DNA of 64,000 nt from Alphaproteobacteria bacterium (GTDB taxonomy: Bacteria; Bacteroidota; Bacteroidia; Bacteroidales; FEN-979). Position 1 is the first letter of the stretch. Each line of letters opens with the position of its first letter. Of this stretch, positions 17,475-26,039 are shown piece after piece. The stretch covers positions 28,846 through 92,845 of the forward strand of contig SACF01000014.1 in NCBI GenBank assembly GCA_009928665.1, given 5' to 3'. The position numbers and the translations under genes are program-made. The notes below the pieces were generated by a model. That model searched no databases and had not been told where the DNA came from. It was given only the letters and a program-made list of their open reading frames with translations.

Positions 17475-18440
17475 ATGACCTTTACAAACCGGGAAGTTAA
17501 AGCGACCAAGACAGGCTTTGGCGAAGGACTGCTGGAAGCCGGCCGGTTGAATCCTGACGTGATTTGCCTGGGTGCCGACATCACTGCATCGGTAGGATGC
17601 GATTTGTTTGCGAATGCCTTACCCGATCGGTTCTTTTCGATGGGTATTGCCGAACAAAACTGCGTAGGAGTAGCGGCAGGATTGGCTCTCGAAGGTAAAA
17701 TTCCGGTTTTTTCAACCTATGGTGTGTTCGCGGCGCTCCGTTGTGCCGATCAGATCCGGGTCTCCGTTTGTTACAACAATCTCCATGTTGTGATCGGGGG
17801 CGCCCATGCAGGCGTTTCGGTCGGCCCCGATGGCGCAACCCACCAGGCGCTCGAAGATATCGGAATAATGCGCGTTTTACCGAACATGACTGTCATCTCG
17901 CCATGCGATGCCACCCAGACCAGGGTCGCCACCCTTGCGGCCATTCTCAGGCATAAAGGGCCGGTCTATCTCCGCTTCGGAAGGGAACCAATGCCCGATT
18001 TCACCAATGTGGCAGATGAATTCCTGATCGGTAAAGCCCAGGTTCTCCGGCCCGGCGAAGACCTGACGATCATCGCCACCGGGCACCTTGTCTGGGAAGC
18101 CATACAGGCGTCCTACATACTGGAAATGCAGGGCATCCATGCAAGGGTCATCAATATGCACACCATAAAGCCCATCGATAAAGCTGCCATTGCTACCGCA
18201 GCACGCGAAACAGGAGCCATCGTTACTGCCGAAGAGCACCAAATCCTCACCGGAATGGGTTCGGCAGTGGCCGAAGCCATCGTGAACCACTGCCCTGTGC
18301 CGGTGGAATTCATCGGAATACATGACCGTTTCGGGGAATCCGGTACGCCGCGCGAACTGATGGACAAATTCGGCCTCACAGCCCGGGCCATTACAGAGGC
18401 CTCACTGAAAGTGTTTGCGCGAAAGAAAGGGGTTGTGTAA
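17475..18440 (+). CDS. Transketolase, C-terminal (pyrimidine-binding) subunit
   Basis: Second half of the split transketolase, 321 residues. The pyrimidine domain carries the catalytic glutamate in FSMGIAEQNCVGVAAG (around residue 62) and GGAHAGVSVGPDGATHQALED; the C-terminal domain reads GEDLTIIATGHLVWEA and HTIKPIDKAAI. GTG 17472 directly precedes ATG 17475 in frame, and either could be used. It assembles with the product of the upstream gene. Confidence 0.92.
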   Translation: MTFTNREVKATKTGFGEGLLEAGRLNPDVICLGADITASVGCDLFANALPDRFFSMGIAEQNCVGVAAGLALEGKIPVFSTYGVFAALRCADQIRVSVCYNNLHVVIGGAHAGVSVGPDGATHQALEDIGIMRVLPNMTVISPCDATQTRVATLAAILRHKGPVYLRFGREPMPDFTNVADEFLIGKAQVLRPGEDLTIIATGHLVWEAIQASYILEMQGIHARVINMHTIKPIDKAAIATAARETGAIVTAEEHQILTGMGSAVAEAIVNHCPVPVEFIGIHDRFGESGTPRELMDKFGLTARAITEASLKVFARKKGVV

Positions 18441-18484
18441 TATTTATTAACCCTTTCCAGGCCGGTATCCTTTCACCGGAATCA

Positions 18485-19270
18485 CTAACTGACGGTTTCA
18501 CATACGCTGTCGAGGCGAAAAATCCAATCAGGATATTCAATACCGGTCAGCATCAGTCCCTGAGCAGGGGCCGATTCACCTGCTGCCCGCCGGTCCTTTA
18601 ATTCGATGATCCGCACAAGATCGTCGGTTGTTATCCGTTTCTTTCCGAGTTCCAAAAGGGTGCCAACGACCGACCTGACCATGTTCCTTAAAAACCGGTC
18701 GGCCGTAATGGTAAACACGAGGACATTTCCTTCGGATTCCCAATGGGCATGTGAAATCCGGCAGATATTGGTCTTTGTATCGGTATCGACCTTCGAAAAA
18801 GAGGTATAATCTCCATACTGCATCAGGAACCGGGCACCCTGGTTCATCAGATCCACATCCAGGCTACCGAACACAAACCATGAATAATTCCTCATGAATG
18901 GATCCTTTTTCCGCGTTATGGTATACCTGTATGTCCTGGAGACAGCGCTGAATCTGGAGTGTGCCGGCGGACTGACTGGAAATATCCGATCTATGGCAAT
19001 CCCGGGTCCGAGGAAAGAATTGAGCTTGTAAACCAGCCTGCTCAACATCGGCTGGTCAGGCTCCAGGTCCAAATCGAAATGTGCATAAAAAACGGCTGCA
19101 TGTACCCCGGTATCGGTACGGCCGGCACCGGTAAGTCTGACCGGCTGCCGGAGAATCAACGACATCGCCTCTTCAAGGGTTTGCTGAACCGTTATTGCGT
19201 TCGGCTGTCGTTGCCAACCGTGAAAACCGGTGCCATCATACGACAACTTGACAAAATACCTCTGGTCCAT
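18485..19270 (-). CDS. truA: tRNA pseudouridine(38-40) synthase TruA
   Basis: Modifies uridines 38-40 in the anticodon arm of tRNA; 261 residues. The catalytic aspartate lies in GAGRTDTGVHA around residue 52. Other family motifs are KLSYDGTGFHGWQRQ at the N terminus, RTYRYTI and RFLRNMVRSVVGTL. It converges with the transketolase gene and diverges from the hydrogenase island starting at 19509. Confidence 0.95.
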   Translation of the reverse strand: MDQRYFVKLSYDGTGFHGWQRQPNAITVQQTLEEAMSLILRQPVRLTGAGRTDTGVHAAVFYAHFDLDLEPDQPMLSRLVYKLNSFLGPGIAIDRIFPVSPPAHSRFSAVSRTYRYTITRKKDPFMRNYSWFVFGSLDVDLMNQGARFLMQYGDYTSFSKVDTDTKTNICRISHAHWESEGNVLVFTITADRFLRNMVRSVVGTLLELGKKRITTDDLVRIIELKDRRAAGESAPAQGLMLTGIEYPDWIFRLDSVCETVS

Positions 19271-19287
19271 AAACAGGTTCTGATATG

Positions 19288-19295
19288 CAAATTTA
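19288..19295 (-). promoter_or_regulatory. Candidate -7 box for truA
   Basis: The minus strand reads TAAATTTG, 18-25 bases before the truA ATG. No -33 match is found at the normal spacing. Confidence 0.42.
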
Positions 19296-19421
19296 GATAA
19301 AGGAAAACAATACCCCCTACCTGGAAAACAAAGACAGCTTCTTTCGAATTTAGACCATGTATAAATTAAACAAAATCTGAAAAAACCGTACGATTGTTAA
19401 GTTAATCACAAAAGAAAATAA

Positions 19422-19429
19422 TAAATTTG
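19422..19429 (+). promoter_or_regulatory. Candidate -7 box for hydrogenase operon 1
   Basis: TAAATTTG matches TAnnTTTG. The nearest upstream TTG (19394-19396) is 25 bases away, longer than usual. The Rex-like operator at 19438-19455 lies immediately downstream, over the expected transcription start. Confidence 0.55.
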
Positions 19430-19437
19430 CTAAAAAA

Positions 19438-19455
19438 TTGTTAATCTTTTCACAA
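19438..19455 (+). promoter_or_regulatory. Rex-type operator upstream of hydrogenase operon 1
   Basis: TTGTTAATCTTTTCACAA matches the Rex operator form TTGTGAA-n4-TTCACAA at 13 of 14 half-site positions (G to T in the left arm). It lies 54 bases before the ATG at 19509 and just after a -7 box, a position that would block transcription when Rex is bound. A rex gene is present at 48253-48894. Confidence 0.75.
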
Positions 19456-19508
19456 TTAAAATTATTTTCACTTAAAATATTATATATTAATAATTTAAAA
19501 AAACAATT

Positions 19509-19973
19509 ATGACTGAATGCCAATCATTAATCAGGGAATTAGCAGACAAATACGGCCGTGAAAGAGCCAGCCTGCTGCCCATCCTGCAGGGAGTGGTTGA
19601 AAGGGATAATTTTCTTTCCGATACCTGTATGACTGATATAGCGAAAGAGTTGGATATCTCTGCTGCTCAGGTTTACGGTACTGCAACATTTTACTCCTTC
19701 CTCGAGACTCAGCCCAGGGGTGAGTATGTGATCCGTGTTTGCAAAACCATCACCTGCGATATGCATGGAAAAAAACAGATCGTCCAGACCCTGGAAGATA
19801 TGTTGAAAATCAAGGTCGGAGAAACGACCCCGAACAAAAAATTCACCCTGCTCGAAACCAATTGCCTGGGATGGTGCCATGAAGGCCCTGCCATGCTGAT
19901 CAACGAAAAACCTTACAGCGGGCTTACTCCTGAAAAGGTACATGATATCATCAGTGAATATATCAACAAATAA
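19509..19973 (+). CDS. NuoE-like [2Fe-2S] subunit (HydC) of hydrogenase 1
   Basis: Thioredoxin-fold ferredoxin subunit of 154 residues that passes electrons between the flavin subunit and HydA. An N-terminal helical domain (LLPILQGVVERDNFLS, YGTATFYSFL) precedes the [2Fe-2S] site, with cysteines in CKTITC and CLGWC, the classic C-x4-C...C-x3-C pattern of NuoE. It is the first gene of hydrogenase operon 1, 24 bases before the NuoF-like gene. A Rex-type operator and a -7 box lie upstream. Confidence 0.93.
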   Translation: MTECQSLIRELADKYGRERASLLPILQGVVERDNFLSDTCMTDIAKELDISAAQVYGTATFYSFLETQPRGEYVIRVCKTITCDMHGKKQIVQTLEDMLKIKVGETTPNKKFTLLETNCLGWCHEGPAMLINEKPYSGLTPEKVHDIISEYINK

Positions 19974-19997
19974 TCCATAGAAATAGGAGAATAAGTC

Positions 19998-21164
19998 ATG
20001 TCAGAACAAACATTAAAGAGGGTTGACCTCATCTTCGGGGAATACTCCAGTGAAAAATATAAAGTCTTGGCCAATACCTTACATCGTTCGAATGAGGAAA
20101 TCCTGAAGGATCTGCTCGAGTCAGGCCTTCGCGGCCGTGGCGGCGCAGGATTCCCGACAGCGATGAAGTGGAAATTTACGGCCGAAACTCCGGGTGATGA
20201 AAAATATGTGATCTGTAATGCCGACGAAGGCGAACCAGGCACATTCAAAGACCGTGAAATTCTTTCGAGGGTACCCCGTAAAGTATTCTCAGGAATGGCA
20301 ATTTGCGGGAAAGTAATCGGCGCCCGCAAGGGATATATGTATCTGCGCGGCGAATACCGGTTCATGCTTCCCGAACTTCAAAAAGAACTCGACATTTATC
20401 ATGAACATGCCAAAAACCTTGGACTGACCTTCCCGATCGAAATCAGAATGGGATCAGGAGCCTATATCTGTGGAGAAGAGAGCGCACTTTTTGAATCCAT
20501 GGAAGGCGGAAGAGGCGAACCCCGGAACAAACCGCCCTACCCCACTACCAGTGGATTTATGAAAAAACCGACAGTTATCAACAATGTTGAAACATTTGTC
20601 AATGTACTGATGATCATGCGCCTGGGACCCGAACAGTATAAAAAGCTCGGCACTACCGATTCGCGCGGTTCTAAGGTTTTTTCAGTTTCCGGCGACACCC
20701 CCATCCCCGGCATTTATGAAATCGAACTCGGTATGTCGCTCGATCGTTTTGTCGATGAATTCGGCGACGGAGATACCAAGGCCGTCCAGGTTGGAGGAGC
20801 ATCAGGCTTTTGCGTTCCCAGAAAGAAATTCAAAGATACCATCATCGGTTTCGAAGGTGTTCCGACCGGCGGTTCCATGATGATCTTCAACAGCTCCAGG
20901 TCGATGTATAATGTCCTGCACAATTATCTTGAATTCTTTGAAGAAGAATCCTGCGGACAATGTACCCCATGCCGGGTAGGCTGCCAACAGTTACGCAAAG
21001 GCATTGAAGCAGTAAAGAAAGGTGAAAAGAAAGCCCTCTATCTTGATCAGTTGATGAAACTCAGCGAAAGCATGAAACTAACTGCCAAGTGCGGACTCGG
21101 ACAATCAGTCGCCAATTCCTTCTCCTCCATCGTCAATAACTTCAAGGAAGAGATGATCTATTAA
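19998..21164 (+). CDS. NuoF-like flavin subunit (HydB) of hydrogenase 1, short form
   Basis: NAD(P)H-binding flavoprotein subunit of 388 residues. The FMN/NADH-binding glycine-rich stretches are GLRGRGGAGFPT (around residue 43) and GAYICGEESAL (around residue 155). The [4Fe-4S] site reads EESCGQCTPCRVG around residue 315, with the fourth cysteine in CGLGQS. It lacks both the N-terminal thioredoxin-like [2Fe-2S] domain and the C-terminal 2[4Fe-4S] ferredoxin domain that HydB-2 and HydB-3 carry. A GGAG-containing Shine-Dalgarno site lies upstream. The simplest inference is an NAD(H)-linked enzyme with fewer electron ports than the other two. Confidence 0.93.
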   Translation: MSEQTLKRVDLIFGEYSSEKYKVLANTLHRSNEEILKDLLESGLRGRGGAGFPTAMKWKFTAETPGDEKYVICNADEGEPGTFKDREILSRVPRKVFSGMAICGKVIGARKGYMYLRGEYRFMLPELQKELDIYHEHAKNLGLTFPIEIRMGSGAYICGEESALFESMEGGRGEPRNKPPYPTTSGFMKKPTVINNVETFVNVLMIMRLGPEQYKKLGTTDSRGSKVFSVSGDTPIPGIYEIELGMSLDRFVDEFGDGDTKAVQVGGASGFCVPRKKFKDTIIGFEGVPTGGSMMIFNSSRSMYNVLHNYLEFFEEESCGQCTPCRVGCQQLRKGIEAVKKGEKKALYLDQLMKLSESMKLTAKCGLGQSVANSFSSIVNNFKEEMIY

Positions 21165-21197
21165 TCCAGTATTAACAAGTTAATTAAGATTCTTTAT

Positions 21198-22991
21198 ATG
21201 GCTAAACAAATAAATCTGACGATCGACGGTATCGCCATCACAGTGGATGAAGGTACAACCATCCTCGAAGCCGCCCGCAAACTCAACATACACATCCCGA
21301 CCCTCTGCTACCATGAAGATCTCTGTGTAGCCGGAAATTGCCGCGTATGTGTTGTTGAACAGGAAAAGGTAAAAAACCTCCCTGCATCATGCGCCATGCC
21401 GGTTTCCGAAGGAATGGTGATCCATACCAACAGCATGAAAGTTAGGCTTGCCCGGAAACACATCGTTGAATTGCTCCTTTCCGAACATAACGCCGACTGT
21501 ACCAAATGTTACAAAAACGGGAACTGTGAGCTTCAGGGACTCGCCTCACAAATGCTCACCGGCGACCACCTTTTCCTCGATCTGGTACCCGAAAAAAATT
21601 ACACCATCGACATGTTCAACACCGCCATCATTAAAGATGACAGCCGTTGCATCCGTTGTCAAAGATGTGTCCGCACCTGCGAAGAACTCCAGAGTGTAAG
21701 TGCACTTGGAGTGGCATACAAAGGTGATAAAATGAAAATTTCTACCTTCTTTGAACATTCGCTGTTTGAAGTCGTTTGCACCAACTGCGGACAGTGTGTG
21801 AACCGGTGCCCGACCGGAGCTCTCATCGAACGGAACTATATTGACCAGGTATGGGACGCCATTTATGATCCGGGCAAACATGTCGTGGTACAAACCGCCC
21901 CCGCCGTCCGGGTAGCCCTTGGAGAAGCACTGGGCTTACCTCACGGAAAGATCGTTACCGGAAAAATGGTTGCAGCCCTTCGCAGACTGGGATTTTCTTC
22001 GGTACTCGACACCGACTTCACAGCCGACCTCACCATTATTGAAGAAGGCCACGAATTGCTAACCCGGCTGAAAAAAGCCCTGGTCGACAAAGATCCCACG
22101 GTTGCCCTCCCGATGGCTACCTCCTGTTCACCGGGCTGGATCAAGTTCATTGAACATACATTCCCTGAATATCTGCCCAACCTGTCTACCTGTAAATCAC
22201 CACAACAGATGTTCGGTGCACTGGCAAAAACCTACTACGCCCAAAAACGCCAACTCGATCCGCGCAATGTTGTGTCTGTTTCCATCATGCCTTGCACAGC
22301 CAAAAAGTTTGAGGCAAACCGACCCGAAATGCGCTCCAGTGGATTTAAGGATGTCGATTATGTACTCACAACCCGTGAACTGGCCATCATGATCAAACAG
22401 GCCGGACTCGAATTTGACGAATTACCCGATGAAAAATACGACAGTTTCATGGGAACCTCAAGCGGTGCCGCAGTCATCTTCGGATCCACCGGCGGTGTTA
22501 TGGAAGCAGCCTTACGTACTGCTTATGAAATTGTAACCGGCCGGGAAGTACCATTCGATGGACTGAATATTATCCCGGTCCGCGGAACAGAAGGCGAAGT
22601 CAGGGAAGCAACCATTAAAATCGAAAAAGTAAAACCTGAATGGAGCTTTCTCGAAGGTGTTGAACTGAAATGCGCGGTTGCAAACGGGCTGGCCCATGCC
22701 AAAACCGTTATGCAAAACGTTAAAGACGGTAAAGTCAATTACCACTTCATCGAAATTATGGCATGTCCGGGCGGATGTCTTGGCGGCGGGGGACAACCGA
22801 TCCCTACCAATCCCGAGATCAGATCGAAACGGAAGATGGCCATCTACCAGGAAGATATGGGAATGCCAATCCGTAAATCGCACGAAAATCCCGAGATTGC
22901 AGAGATCTATAAAGAATTCCTTGAGAAACCGCTTGGACATAAATCTCACGAACTCTTGCACACTCATTATACTCCACGCAAGAGATATTAA
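21198..22991 (+). CDS. [FeFe]-hydrogenase catalytic subunit HydA-1
   Basis: Catalytic subunit of 597 residues that interconverts protons and H2. In order: an N-terminal [2Fe-2S] domain (C37, C48, C51, C65), a His-Cys3 [4Fe-4S] site (H97, C101, C104, C110), two [4Fe-4S] sites (C151/C154/C157/C161 and C194/C197/C200/C204) and the H-cluster domain. The three H-cluster motifs are TSCSPGW (C310, S311), MPCTAKKFE (C366) and MACPGGCLGGGGQP (C523, C527). The usual L1 motif is TSCCP, so S311 takes the place of the second cysteine. There is no C-terminal extension. It ends the operon, followed by a strong terminator. Confidence 0.95.
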   Translation: MAKQINLTIDGIAITVDEGTTILEAARKLNIHIPTLCYHEDLCVAGNCRVCVVEQEKVKNLPASCAMPVSEGMVIHTNSMKVRLARKHIVELLLSEHNADCTKCYKNGNCELQGLASQMLTGDHLFLDLVPEKNYTIDMFNTAIIKDDSRCIRCQRCVRTCEELQSVSALGVAYKGDKMKISTFFEHSLFEVVCTNCGQCVNRCPTGALIERNYIDQVWDAIYDPGKHVVVQTAPAVRVALGEALGLPHGKIVTGKMVAALRRLGFSSVLDTDFTADLTIIEEGHELLTRLKKALVDKDPTVALPMATSCSPGWIKFIEHTFPEYLPNLSTCKSPQQMFGALAKTYYAQKRQLDPRNVVSVSIMPCTAKKFEANRPEMRSSGFKDVDYVLTTRELAIMIKQAGLEFDELPDEKYDSFMGTSSGAAVIFGSTGGVMEAALRTAYEIVTGREVPFDGLNIIPVRGTEGEVREATIKIEKVKPEWSFLEGVELKCAVANGLAHAKTVMQNVKDGKVNYHFIEIMACPGGCLGGGGQPIPTNPEIRSKRKMAIYQEDMGMPIRKSHENPEIAEIYKEFLEKPLGHKSHELLHTHYTPRKRY

Positions 22992-23011
22992 TCGTTCAAA
23001 ACCGTTAAAAA

Positions 23012-23047
23012 AGGTTGTCCCGTCAATTCAGGGACAACCTTTTTTTT
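23012..23047 (+). terminator. Rho-independent terminator after HydA-1
   Basis: A perfect 10-base stem (AGGTTGTCCC at 23012-23021 pairing with 23031-23040) encloses a 9-base loop and is followed by a T run at 23041-23047. It closes hydrogenase operon 1. Confidence 0.92.
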
Positions 23048-23058
23048 ATTTCAAGAAC

Positions 23059-23090
23059 AAAAAAAGGAGACGGCCTTTTGAGCCGCCTCC
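23059..23090 (-). terminator. Terminator for the minus-strand gene at 23136
   Basis: Read on the minus strand, GGAGGCGGC (23090-23082) pairs with GCCGTCTCC (23074-23066) with one G-U pair, followed by a T run (23065-23059). Together with the preceding element it forms a back-to-back terminator pair. Confidence 0.85.
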
Positions 23091-23135
23091 GGAGCGCACA
23101 TTTCTAACAATGGTATGTATAAAGAACGAAGAAAG

Positions 23136-24023
23136 TTAAATTTTGGGTTTCTCGGTTGAAGTTTTGGTTTCCGGACGCTCTTCTCCCTTTGACGACTCTG
23201 GTGTCGCCTGTGATTTCTTTTGTTGCTGCATCTCATATTCTTCAGCTCCTTGTTGCGGACGCACAATGACTCTTACATTCTTTTCACCTCCCCTGTTACG
23301 CTGCCTCATCTGTTGAGGCTTTTCCCTCACAATCACCATCCGGTCGCGAACAACCGGAAACGGACCATCTTCAAGGTCAATCACAATCCTTTTCCCATTT
23401 TTCCGATCCTTGATGGAATAACTTTTTACACGATCCATCGGAATATCACCCAACAGTTCGTTCAAAGAACCCCGTTCGCCCCGACTGAAATTCAGGATTC
23501 TGTGGTCCGGGCATGGCACAGGACAATCAAACCTGAAACCTTCGGGAGATTCCCATTCAGGAAGTCCAGGTAGTTCCGGACATTCGAAATCATAATCATA
23601 GTTAAAACCTTTGGGAAACCTGTGTATCCTGACATTACCTCCCTTTCCTTTGCTTTTGAGAACAATGATGTTATCCAGGTCGTTTTCAAGAGAATCGAGA
23701 TTTTCCAGGTTCTCCAACTCCAGATCAATATTATAACCCTCCTTTTTCATGTTCATCTTCATTGCTTTCATATCCCCCTTCAGTTTATGAACCAGCTCCC
23801 TGATCTCTTCCCGGTCAAGGGGCGAATTATACGTAATCGTGGTGTCGATGGTCGTTGTCTTTCCATCGTCATCCTTCACGATTTTTAGGTGGATGGTCGA
23901 TTCCTTTTTCGACGAACCGGATCCTGTGTCCTGGGTCCGTCCTGGTTTTGTGATAAAAATTACCAGTATGGTTGCCACTGCTGTGACAAAAAACCGGCTT
24001 GGTGAAATGCTGAAGATTTTCAT
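23136..24023 (-). CDS. Hypothetical secreted protein, charged and proline-rich tail
   Basis: Not recognised. The protein of 295 residues has an N-terminal hydrophobic segment that may be a signal peptide or anchor (residues 10-27), then a beta-rich stretch (STIHLKIVKDDDGKTTTIDTT), a helical region, and an acidic segment containing a four-cysteine stretch (about residues 150-175: FECPELPGLP...DCPVPCPD). The last 70 residues are highly charged and low in complexity. It is transcribed away from the two-component system at 24159-26730 with about 135 bases between, so it may be a target or partner; that is inference only. Confidence 0.6.
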   Translation of the reverse strand: MKIFSISPSRFFVTAVATILVIFITKPGRTQDTGSGSSKKESTIHLKIVKDDDGKTTTIDTTITYNSPLDREEIRELVHKLKGDMKAMKMNMKKEGYNIDLELENLENLDSLENDLDNIIVLKSKGKGGNVRIHRFPKGFNYDYDFECPELPGLPEWESPEGFRFDCPVPCPDHRILNFSRGERGSLNELLGDIPMDRVKSYSIKDRKNGKRIVIDLEDGPFPVVRDRMVIVREKPQQMRQRNRGGEKNVRVIVRPQQGAEEYEMQQQKKSQATPESSKGEERPETKTSTEKPKI

Positions 24024-24146
24024 GAGGTCCTCCTGTGTTTTAAATGATGTCGCAAATCTAAACGCTCTAAGCAGTTGAAAATGTTAATGTATCGTTAAAT
24101 TCAGTTAAGGAATCGTTAATCTTGATGATTGGGGAACTCCTTTATT

Positions 24147-24154
24147 TACTTTTG
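24147..24154 (+). promoter_or_regulatory. Candidate -7 box for the sensor kinase gene
   Basis: TACTTTTG matches TAnnTTTG and lies 5 bases before the ATG at 24159. A TTG at 24122-24124 sits 22 bases upstream. If used, the mRNA would be nearly leaderless. It also favours ATG 24159 over an in-frame upstream start at 24129. Confidence 0.5.
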
Positions 24155-24158
24155 TACC

Positions 24159-26039
24159 ATGAATAAGAAATTGCTATACATTTTGATCCTTTGCATCTGC
24201 ATATCCCTTGTTGGGATCATCATTGTCCAGTTCTTTTGGATCCGGAATGCATTCCAGGTCAAGGAAGCCCAATTTAACCGAAGTGTTAACGATGCCCTTG
24301 GAGATGTTGTCAATAAGATAGAGACAAGGGAAAACATGCACTTCATCAGCCGCAATTATGAAGGCGACAGCATCATGAGTATCGTTCAGGCTTTTTCAAA
24401 AGATTCATCCATTACCATCAAAGCCCGCCTTGACTCACTGCTCGCATTGAATGAACTGTCTGAAACACATCCTTCACCAAAACACCGTTCTGAACGTGCA
24501 TTTCGTCGCCCGCTCGCACCGGGTGTTCTCCATTACTCTTACCAGTATAACGTGATCCCCGTCCTGGAAGGCCTCGACTCGCTGACAATAAGGATGGAAC
24601 AGGTTTATGAAGAAATGCATCAGATTGAACCTGATGCATACAGTTTTGAATGGAAAGATCAGGTAAGCAAGCTTGATTCCATAATAGAAATCAACGAACG
24701 GGATCGGGGACTGGCATTTCAGGAGAAGGAGTGGGAATCCGACCAGGCAGGCAACAAAACCGTTATCTTAACAACACCAGGTTCCCGGCGATCACGGAAT
24801 ATCCAGCATCAAATCCCCCCAAATCCATCTCCTCCTACTCCAATGAGCAGGATGAAAGTAAACCGTGATAAATTCCAATACCGCGAAAATAACATTCAGA
24901 AACTGGACAATAAGGCAAAAAAAATCCAGGATGTCATTAAAAAAATGGCTCTCGAATTGGAAACCAAACCAGCACCGATCCAGCAACGGATTAACAAAAA
25001 AACGCTCCAGGCTTCCTTAAGCAAATCGTTAATTGATAAAGGAATCGATCTTCCGTTTGAATTTGCCGTGTATTCTCCAACCAACGACAGCAACCATATT
25101 CCGATCCGGTCGGCCGGATTTATTGAACCAGGAACGATCTCCGATCATAAAGTTTCCCTGTTCCCCAACGATTTATTCAAAAAGCCTGATTTGCTCGTTA
25201 TCCGCTTCCCGGGACAGAAAACTCATGTTCTGAAATCTTTGTCTTTGCTGCTTGCGGGTTCTGGCCTCTTTACGCTGATCATCATTCTCTCCTCCGGTGC
25301 AAGCATCGTGGTAATGATCCGGCAAAAGAAAATTTCGGATATTAAAACCGATTTCATCAACAACATGACCCATGAGTTTAAAACTCCCATAGCGACTATT
25401 TCCATCGCTGCTGATTCGATAAATAATCCAAGGGTACTGTCGGAACCGGATACCATTAAAAATTTCACAAGGATCATAAAGGAAGAGAACAACCGGATGA
25501 ACACGCGGGTCGAACAGGTCCTTCAGATGGCGTTATTGGACAGTCGTGACTTCAAACTCAGACTTGTACTTATTGATCTGAATGAACTAATCGAAAGGGT
25601 GACCGATCATTTCAGGTTGCAGGTAGAAAAACGTGAGGGAAAGATCATTACTGATCTGAGGGCCGAAAACCCCATGGTACTTGCAGATGAAGATCATATG
25701 AGAAATGTGCTCCTAAACCTTCTCGACAATGCCAACAAATATTCCATCATCAAACCACAGATCACCGTTACTTCCTTTAACCGATCCGGAAAATACTTTT
25801 TCTCTGTTCAGGATAGAGGGCTAGGCATGAGTGCAGATACACAGCGGAAAATCTTTGATAAATTCTACCGGGTCACATCCGGAAATATACATAATATTAA
25901 AGGATTCGGCCTGGGATTAAGTTATGTCAGGGCAATTGTCCTGGCACATAAAGGTGAAATCCAACTGCAGAGTGAATTCGGGAAAGGAAGCAAATTCGAA
26001 ATAAGTATAGTCAATGCCCAAATAAATCAGAATGAATAA
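24159..26039 (+). CDS. Sensor histidine kinase
   Basis: Membrane histidine kinase of 626 residues. A membrane segment (residues 4-26) is followed by a periplasmic region of about 330 residues with no recognised domain, a second membrane segment (around residues 360-382, LLLAGSGLFTLIIILSSGA) and then HisKA with H405 in NMTHEFKTP. The HATPase domain shows NLLDNANKYS, DRGLGM and GFGLGLSYV. Its eight-base overlap with the response regulator marks a two-component pair. The signal is unknown; the periplasmic domain is rich in charged residues and contains a proline-rich stretch near residue 225. Confidence 0.92.
   Translation: MNKKLLYILILCICISLVGIIIVQFFWIRNAFQVKEAQFNRSVNDALGDVVNKIETRENMHFISRNYEGDSIMSIVQAFSKDSSITIKARLDSLLALNELSETHPSPKHRSERAFRRPLAPGVLHYSYQYNVIPVLEGLDSLTIRMEQVYEEMHQIEPDAYSFEWKDQVSKLDSIIEINERDRGLAFQEKEWESDQAGNKTVILTTPGSRRSRNIQHQIPPNPSPPTPMSRMKVNRDKFQYRENNIQKLDNKAKKIQDVIKKMALELETKPAPIQQRINKKTLQASLSKSLIDKGIDLPFEFAVYSPTNDSNHIPIRSAGFIEPGTISDHKVSLFPNDLFKKPDLLVIRFPGQKTHVLKSLSLLLAGSGLFTLIIILSSGASIVVMIRQKKISDIKTDFINNMTHEFKTPIATISIAADSINNPRVLSEPDTIKNFTRIIKEENNRMNTRVEQVLQMALLDSRDFKLRLVLIDLNELIERVTDHFRLQVEKREGKIITDLRAENPMVLADEDHMRNVLLNLLDNANKYSIIKPQITVTSFNRSGKYFFSVQDRGLGMSADTQRKIFDKFYRVTSGNIHNIKGFGLGLSYVRAIVLAHKGEIQLQSEFGKGSKFEISIVNAQINQNE

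Noticed and set aside
22113..22136. Sequencing error or frameshift as the cause of the HydA-1 Ser311
   Set aside because: The surrounding frame is intact and the codon TCA needs more than one base change from TGT or TGC, so a real substitution is more likely; it is kept as a finding instead.
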